This document shows positions 6,471 to 9,999 of a stretch of 9,999 nt of DNA, one piece after another. Position 1 is the first letter of the stretch. Each line of letters begins with the position of its first letter. Source of the stretch: an uncultured Collinsella sp. (GTDB lineage Bacteria > Actinomycetota > Coriobacteriia > Coriobacteriales > Coriobacteriaceae); the NCBI GenBank assembly GCA_937934165.1, contig CALGZX010000048.1, positions 1 to 9,999 on the forward strand. The letters run 5' to 3'. The translations under genes and the position numbers were made by a program. The notes under the pieces are model-generated. The model had not been told where the DNA came from. It saw nothing but the letters and a program-made list of their open reading frames with translations, and did no database searches.

Positions 6471-6869
6471 TTGGGCTCGGTCGATGTCCATGCTGGCGAT
6501 TAGGTTGATGTTGGTGTTGAGGAGGTTCTCCAGCACGATGTCGCCCATGCGGATGGGGGCGTCGACGACCACGCCGCGGATGAGGGCCATGGCTTGGGCA
6601 TGGAGCGCCAGTGGGATGGCTTCGGCCGTGCGCACGGGGAGCAGTGCTTCGTCGCCGCCGGATACGGCCACGGTCGTGGTGAGCACGCGCATGGGGCAGG
6701 TGAGCTCCTGATGTGCGAACTTATCGCCGCGCGGGCAGTTGTTGCCGGTCACGGAGCGCACCTCTGCCACGGCGCCGTCTGCGTCACGCTCCACCTCCAC
6801 GGTCAGGAGGCACTCGGATGGGCAGATGGTGCAGTTGAACTTGAGCGTTTCGATCACGTTATCGCTCAT
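6459..6869 (-). CDS. DUF1667 domain protein (predicted Fe-S or Zn binding), third gene of the operon
   Basis: A 136-residue small cytoplasmic protein, recognised as DUF1667 from CTICPSEC near the N-terminus, CPRG in the middle and its position after an FAD oxidoreductase. The cysteines are C13, C16, C20, C45 and C58. The spacing C-x2-C-x3-C-x24-C-P-R-G resembles the [4Fe-4S] motif at the N-terminus of molybdopterin oxidoreductases, so a cluster is a reasonable inference, though zinc cannot be excluded. No membrane helix is seen. The ATG start has GAGGAGG eight bases upstream, and only 3 nt separate it from the preceding stop, so translation is probably coupled. The C-terminus lies in an R33 repeat. 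The biochemical role is not established to my knowledge; the context suggests an electron-transfer or assembly subunit of the dehydrogenase pair. Confidence 0.88.
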   Translation of the reverse strand: MSDNVIETLKFNCTICPSECLLTVEVERDADGAVAEVRSVTGNNCPRGDKFAHQELTCPMRVLTTTVAVSGGDEALLPVRTAEAIPLALHAQAMALIRGVVVDAPIRMGDIVLENLLNTNINLIASMDIDRAQVAN

Positions 6870-6872
6870 AGT

Positions 6873-8249
6873 TTATGCCTCCTCGACGGGGTCGACGGAT
6901 AGGACAATCTCGCTGGCACCCAGGTCGAGTGTGCGCTGAATCACCTTTGCCGGCAGCGGGAAGCTTTCCATGACGCTCGGCTTAAACGCGCGGACCTTAC
7001 CGGCAAGCAGTTCCTCGCCGTCGGCCAAAATCCTCACGCAGGCGGCATCGACCGGTCGGCGCACGCGGAAGTTGAGCTTGGTGAATGCCGCGGCCGTAAT
7101 GCGTCCCGGCAGCGCGTATCCCGCGATGCCAGCAGGGGAGACCGTGAGCTCGCAGCTCGTGTCCGTGACTGCGTCCGCCTCGGCTCCGCCACCCAACGCG
7201 CATGCTGCTGCAGCTGCGCCAGCCCTCTCGGACTCGGTCGTCACGTTGTCGGCCAGGTCGTGCACGTGCAGCACGTTTCCGCAGGCAAAGATGCCCGGCA
7301 CGCCCGTCTGCAGGCTCTGGTCCACCACGGCGCCGCGCGTGCGTGGGTCAAGCTCTACGCCCGCGGCAACCGAAAGCTCATTCTCGGGAATCAAGCCCAC
7401 CGAAAGCAGTAGCGTGTCGCACGGAACAATGCGCTCGGTCCCCGGAATGGGCGCCAGGCGCTCGTCGACTTGGCTCACCTCGACGGCTTCCACGCGGTCG
7501 TGCCCAATCACGCGCGTGACCGTGGTGGACAGATGCAGCGGAATGCCAAAATCGTCCAGGCAGTTCTTCACATTGCGGCGCAGGCCGTTGGCGTACGGCA
7601 TGAGCTCGTATACGCCCTCGACGGAAATCCCCTCGAGCGTGCAGCGGCGCGCCATGATCAACCCGATATCGCCCGAGCCCAAAATGACGGCGCGCGAGCC
7701 GGGCTTAAGGTTTCGCTGCGCCAGGCCGGCCGTAAACACGCCGGCGGGACGGCTGCCGGGAATCTTGATTTCGCTGCGGGTGCGCTCGCGGCACCCCATG
7801 GCAAGGACGACCGCACGCCCGGTGAGCCGCAGCATGCCTGTACGGCTCATGAGCGTGACAGTATGTGCCGAGGTATCGCTTGCCGCGTCACTTACGCCCG
7901 TGCCCGGGCCGCCTTCGCCCTCGCTCGAATCGATCCCAATCACCATGCTGCCCAAGAACAGTGCAATATCGGTCGCGCGGACCTGGTCAATAAAGCGCTG
8001 CGCGTACTCGGGACCGGTGAGCTCCTGTTTAAAGTGCGACAGGCCAAAGCCGGAGTGGATGCACTGGCGCAGGATGCCGCCCAGGTGCTGCTCGCGCTCC
8101 ACGATGGCCACGCGTGCGCCTGCCTTATGCGCGGCCAGCGCGGCCGCCATGCCGGCGGGTCCGCCGCCGATAACGACCACGTCGAAGACTTGCGTTTGTA
8201 CGGCTTCTGCGATGCCGCAATCAATCGCGCTCGATTTGAATTCCGCCAT
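6873..8249 (-). CDS. FAD/NAD-dependent oxidoreductase, second gene of the GlpA-like operon
   Basis: A 458-residue cytoplasmic flavoprotein of the pyridine-nucleotide disulfide oxidoreductase superfamily. The FAD motif VVVIGGGPAGMAAA is at about 24-37, the NAD motif VILGSGDIG at 188-196, and the second FAD contact GVPGIFACGNV in the C-terminal third. It has a single Cys in LRQCIHSGFG (C63) instead of a CxxC redox pair, so it is unlikely to act as a disulfide reductase. An acidic, Gly-rich stretch at about 107-128 looks like a flexible insertion. The start ATG (8247-8249) is one base after the upstream stop, with GAAGGGGG ahead of it inside the glpA-like gene. Proteins of this kind travel with GlpA-like dehydrogenases and DUF1667 in many anaerobes. 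The likely job is passing electrons from the partner to NAD(P); that is inference. Confidence 0.9.
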   Translation of the reverse strand: MAEFKSSAIDCGIAEAVQTQVFDVVVIGGGPAGMAAALAAHKAGARVAIVEREQHLGGILRQCIHSGFGLSHFKQELTGPEYAQRFIDQVRATDIALFLGSMVIGIDSSEGEGGPGTGVSDAASDTSAHTVTLMSRTGMLRLTGRAVVLAMGCRERTRSEIKIPGSRPAGVFTAGLAQRNLKPGSRAVILGSGDIGLIMARRCTLEGISVEGVYELMPYANGLRRNVKNCLDDFGIPLHLSTTVTRVIGHDRVEAVEVSQVDERLAPIPGTERIVPCDTLLLSVGLIPENELSVAAGVELDPRTRGAVVDQSLQTGVPGIFACGNVLHVHDLADNVTTESERAGAAAAACALGGGAEADAVTDTSCELTVSPAGIAGYALPGRITAAAFTKLNFRVRRPVDAACVRILADGEELLAGKVRAFKPSVMESFPLPAKVIQRTLDLGASEIVLSVDPVEEA

Positions 8250-8250
8250 C

Positions 8251-9705
8251 CTAGCGCACCCCCTTCAGTGGTCCCTTAACCAGCCAAGATCCGGCATCCT
8301 CCAACAGCACGTCGCTGGGGTCGCAGCCCAGCTCGCGGGCAAGGATCGCAACCACGCGGCTCTGGCAAAAGCCACTTTGACACCGTCCCATGCCGGCACG
8401 ACAGCGGCGCTTGACGCCCTCGACCGAAACCGCGCCCGGGCGGCGTTGAATCGCGGCCACGATCTCGGCCTCGGGCACCGTCTCGCAGCGGCAGACAATC
8501 TGTCCCCACGTGGGATCGGACTCGATGAGCTCCTCCTTGCGCGCAAGCGGCGCGCGGTCAAAGTCGTCCGGCGCATGGCGGATCGGGTCCCAATCGGCAC
8601 GTTCGCGCAGGGCCACGCCGGCGTCGCGCAGTACCTGCTCCATGCGCTCGGCAATGGCCGGCGCGCTCGCCACACCCGGCGACTGAATGCCCGCCGCCTG
8701 GAAAAGCCCCGGCACCACGGCCGACTGTCCAATAAAGAAGTCGTTCGTTCCCTGAATGACCGGACGCCCGCCGGCAAATGCGCGCACCACGCGGCGCGCA
8801 TCCAGATCGGGCACCAGCTTGCGCGCGCCGGTCAGCAGCGCGTCCACATCGCTCGCATAGGTCTGCGTGTCGCCCGGCTCGCGCACGGCAGCCGTGGCGG
8901 TGATCACGGTGTTGCCATGCACAGTGCCCGTCACGATAACGCCCTTCGACACTGGCGTCGGAACGGGGTAGAGCGGCATGAGCGTGCGCGGCTCCTTGTC
9001 CAGCACCACGATGTTGCCCTGACGCCAGATCATCTGAAACTCCTCAGCGTCGGCCATGTGCGAGATGTCCGCGGCTCCGTTGCCTGCGGCGTTGATCAGG
9101 TAGCAGCAGCGCACGTTGCCAGTGGGGGTCGCCAGCGTAAAGCGCGCGTCGTCGCCCGAGCCCGCGACTTCAATCGCTTCCACCGGAGCGGACCGCATAA
9201 ACGTCACCCCGTTGGCCACGGCGTTTTCCAGCGCGGCGATGGCAACCTCAAACGGGTCGACAAACCCAGTCGAGGGGCACCACAACGCGCACGTTGCATC
9301 GGCACTGGCACGCGGCTCTAATTCCTGGATGCGGTCGGGTCCAACGATCGACAGCTCGGGCACACCGTTGGTAAGGCCATTGCTCCGCAGCTGCTCCAGA
9401 TGTGCGCGGTCCTCGTCGTTAAAGCCCAACACCATCGACCCGGTGCGGCGGAACAAAAATCCCAGCTCCTGGGCCCACGTGCCATATAGCTCGCAACCGC
9501 GGGCGTTGACCTGCGCCTTTACCGTGCCCGGAGCCGGATCGTAGCCTGCGTGCACCAGGCCGCCGTTGGCCTTCGAAGCGCCCAGCGCGATATCGTTGGC
9601 TGCCTCGACCACACAAATGGACAGGTCAAACCGCGCAAGCTGCCGTGCGATGGCGCACCCGGTAATGCCCGCGCCCACAATTGCGATATCAAACGTTTCT
9701 GCCAC
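8251..9705 (-). CDS. glpA: GlpA-like FAD-dependent (glycerol-3-phosphate) dehydrogenase with C-terminal [2Fe-2S] module
   Basis: A 484-residue DAO-superfamily flavoenzyme, predicted to oxidise glycerol-3-phosphate to dihydroxyacetone phosphate or a related 2-hydroxy substrate. FAD binding: AIVGAGITGCAIA (G11, G13, G16), then ASKANGGLVHAGYDPAPGT, close to the GlpA signature. The C-terminal BFD-like module has C405-x-C407 and C442-x4-C447 with 34 residues between the pairs; C435 is an extra Cys. The start is GTG at 9703-9705, since the protein begins directly with MAETFDIAIVGAG and GGGAGG lies four bases upstream. It is shorter than E. coli GlpA (542 residues), and no glpB, glpC or glpK gene is in view. 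It is the first gene of the operon, behind paired palindromes. The main doubt is the substrate: close paralogues act on other hydroxy acids. Confidence 0.85.
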   Translation of the reverse strand: MAETFDIAIVGAGITGCAIARQLARFDLSICVVEAANDIALGASKANGGLVHAGYDPAPGTVKAQVNARGCELYGTWAQELGFLFRRTGSMVLGFNDEDRAHLEQLRSNGLTNGVPELSIVGPDRIQELEPRASADATCALWCPSTGFVDPFEVAIAALENAVANGVTFMRSAPVEAIEVAGSGDDARFTLATPTGNVRCCYLINAAGNGAADISHMADAEEFQMIWRQGNIVVLDKEPRTLMPLYPVPTPVSKGVIVTGTVHGNTVITATAAVREPGDTQTYASDVDALLTGARKLVPDLDARRVVRAFAGGRPVIQGTNDFFIGQSAVVPGLFQAAGIQSPGVASAPAIAERMEQVLRDAGVALRERADWDPIRHAPDDFDRAPLARKEELIESDPTWGQIVCRCETVPEAEIVAAIQRRPGAVSVEGVKRRCRAGMGRCQSGFCQSRVVAILARELGCDPSDVLLEDAGSWLVKGPLKGVR

Positions 9706-9722
9706 GGTGCCTCCCAGACAAG

Positions 9723-9750
9723 TTGACAGGCTGTCAATAGGACTATCCTA
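9723..9750 (-). promoter_or_regulatory. Two adjacent perfect palindromes upstream of the glpA-like gene; candidate operator
   Basis: TTGACAG-G-CTGTCAA occupies 9723-9737, and TAGGA-CTA-TCCTA follows at once at 9738-9750. They end 18 nt before the GTG start. On the minus strand TAGGAT could serve as a -10 box, placing the start site over the first palindrome, but no good -35 is seen. Binding by a dimeric repressor is inference and no regulator can be named. Confidence 0.5.
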
Positions 9751-9874
9751 CGGTCTGCACACCCCCAGTGCGGCGGCAATGCGGCGAACAGCCCCGCAAC
9801 ACCCGCCAACGGCAGGCGAGGGGAGACACAGTAACGTCGACGTCTTTGTCTGCTGACCCGGTGCCGGAGGTTTG
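9751..9874. other. Upstream region of the glpA operon with no recognised feature
   Basis: This GC-rich stretch lies between the paired palindromes and the 15-mer array. I see no convincing open frame, RNA gene or sigma-70 promoter. The operon promoter may lie here with a non-consensus -35. Confidence 0.4.
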
Positions 9875-9999
9875 TCTCGATCTGTAACAGTAAGAGGAGT
9901 TTTGGGGCCCAAGATGTTACAGATCGAGATTTAAGTCGGGGAGGGACTCCTGTGTCTCGATCTGTAACATCTAGACCCGGATTCCGCTCCTAACTGTTA
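9875..9999. repeat. Alternating inverted 15-mer repeats at exact 40-nt spacing (truncated by the window edge)
   Basis: TCTCGATCTGTAACA occurs at 9875-9889 and 9955-9969, and its complement TGTTACAGATCGAGA at 9915-9929, with TGTTA beginning again at 9995. Each interval is 25 nt. The first pair folds into a 15-bp hairpin. The second hairpin is the first in reverse orientation: its loop, reverse complemented, matches the first loop best at the edges (GTnAG and AGA). The array continues beyond the window. Confidence 0.8.

Noticed and set aside
6970..9321. 783-residue plus-strand open frame opposite the three-gene operon
   Set aside because: It crosses two genes with clear family motifs on the other strand, is rich in Arg/Ser/Ala/Pro, and shows no domain. 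It is a high-GC antisense shadow.
9738..9750. Confident sigma-70 promoter for the operon using TAGGAT as -10
   Set aside because: No acceptable -35 hexamer is found at 16-18 nt upstream, so only an operator-like region is reported.
9875..9999. CRISPR array
   Set aside because: The repeats are only 15 nt and alternate in orientation, the intervals are partly related by inversion, and no cas gene is in view.

Overview
The window looks like chromosome from a high-GC, Gram-positive gut actinobacterium, most likely the Coriobacteriia and plausibly Collinsella. The reasons are the GC-rich codon use, a very long Big_4-type surface protein ending in an LAETG sorting signal, an anaerobic-type GlpA-like/oxidoreductase/DUF1667 operon, and intergenic gaps filled with palindromic repeats. 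The genus call is inference from style and memory, not from a marker gene.

Layout. Positions 1-4574 (+) hold the 3' part of one gene for a cell-wall-anchored protein: about fifteen tandem Ig-like domains of Big_4 type, one BIG2 domain, a Lys/Gly/Asp-rich linker and an LAETG-hydrophobic-basic tail. Its 5' end lies outside the window, and a frameshift is likely within the first 40 bases. Positions 4575-4914 hold its terminators and a cluster of repeats. Positions 4915-6003 (-) encode an M24 (Xaa-Pro dipeptidase-like) metallopeptidase, with its own minus-strand terminator at about 4804-4836. Positions 6004-6458 are a second repeat cluster. Positions 6459-9705 (-) are a tightly packed three-gene operon, transcribed right to left: a GlpA-like FAD dehydrogenase with a C-terminal [2Fe-2S] module, an FAD/NAD oxidoreductase, and a DUF1667 cysteine protein. 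Two adjacent perfect palindromes (9723-9750) sit just upstream of it and look like operators. The last 125 bases are an exactly periodic set of alternating inverted 15-mers.

The coding genes are ordinary; the unusual material is intergenic. Two elements, 4707-4866 and 6144-6303, are each 160 nt long by arm boundaries. They share an ungapped 45-nt core (37/45 identical) at the same internal offset, yet their terminal arms are unrelated in sequence between copies while each copy remains self-complementary. A separate roughly 33-nt motif (R33) occurs four times. Three of its copies are followed on their own strand by a copy-specific inverted repeat, and one copy supplies the stop codon of the DUF1667 gene. 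This could be a family of structured RNAs, or a small element that inserts into hairpin loops; the sequence alone does not decide.
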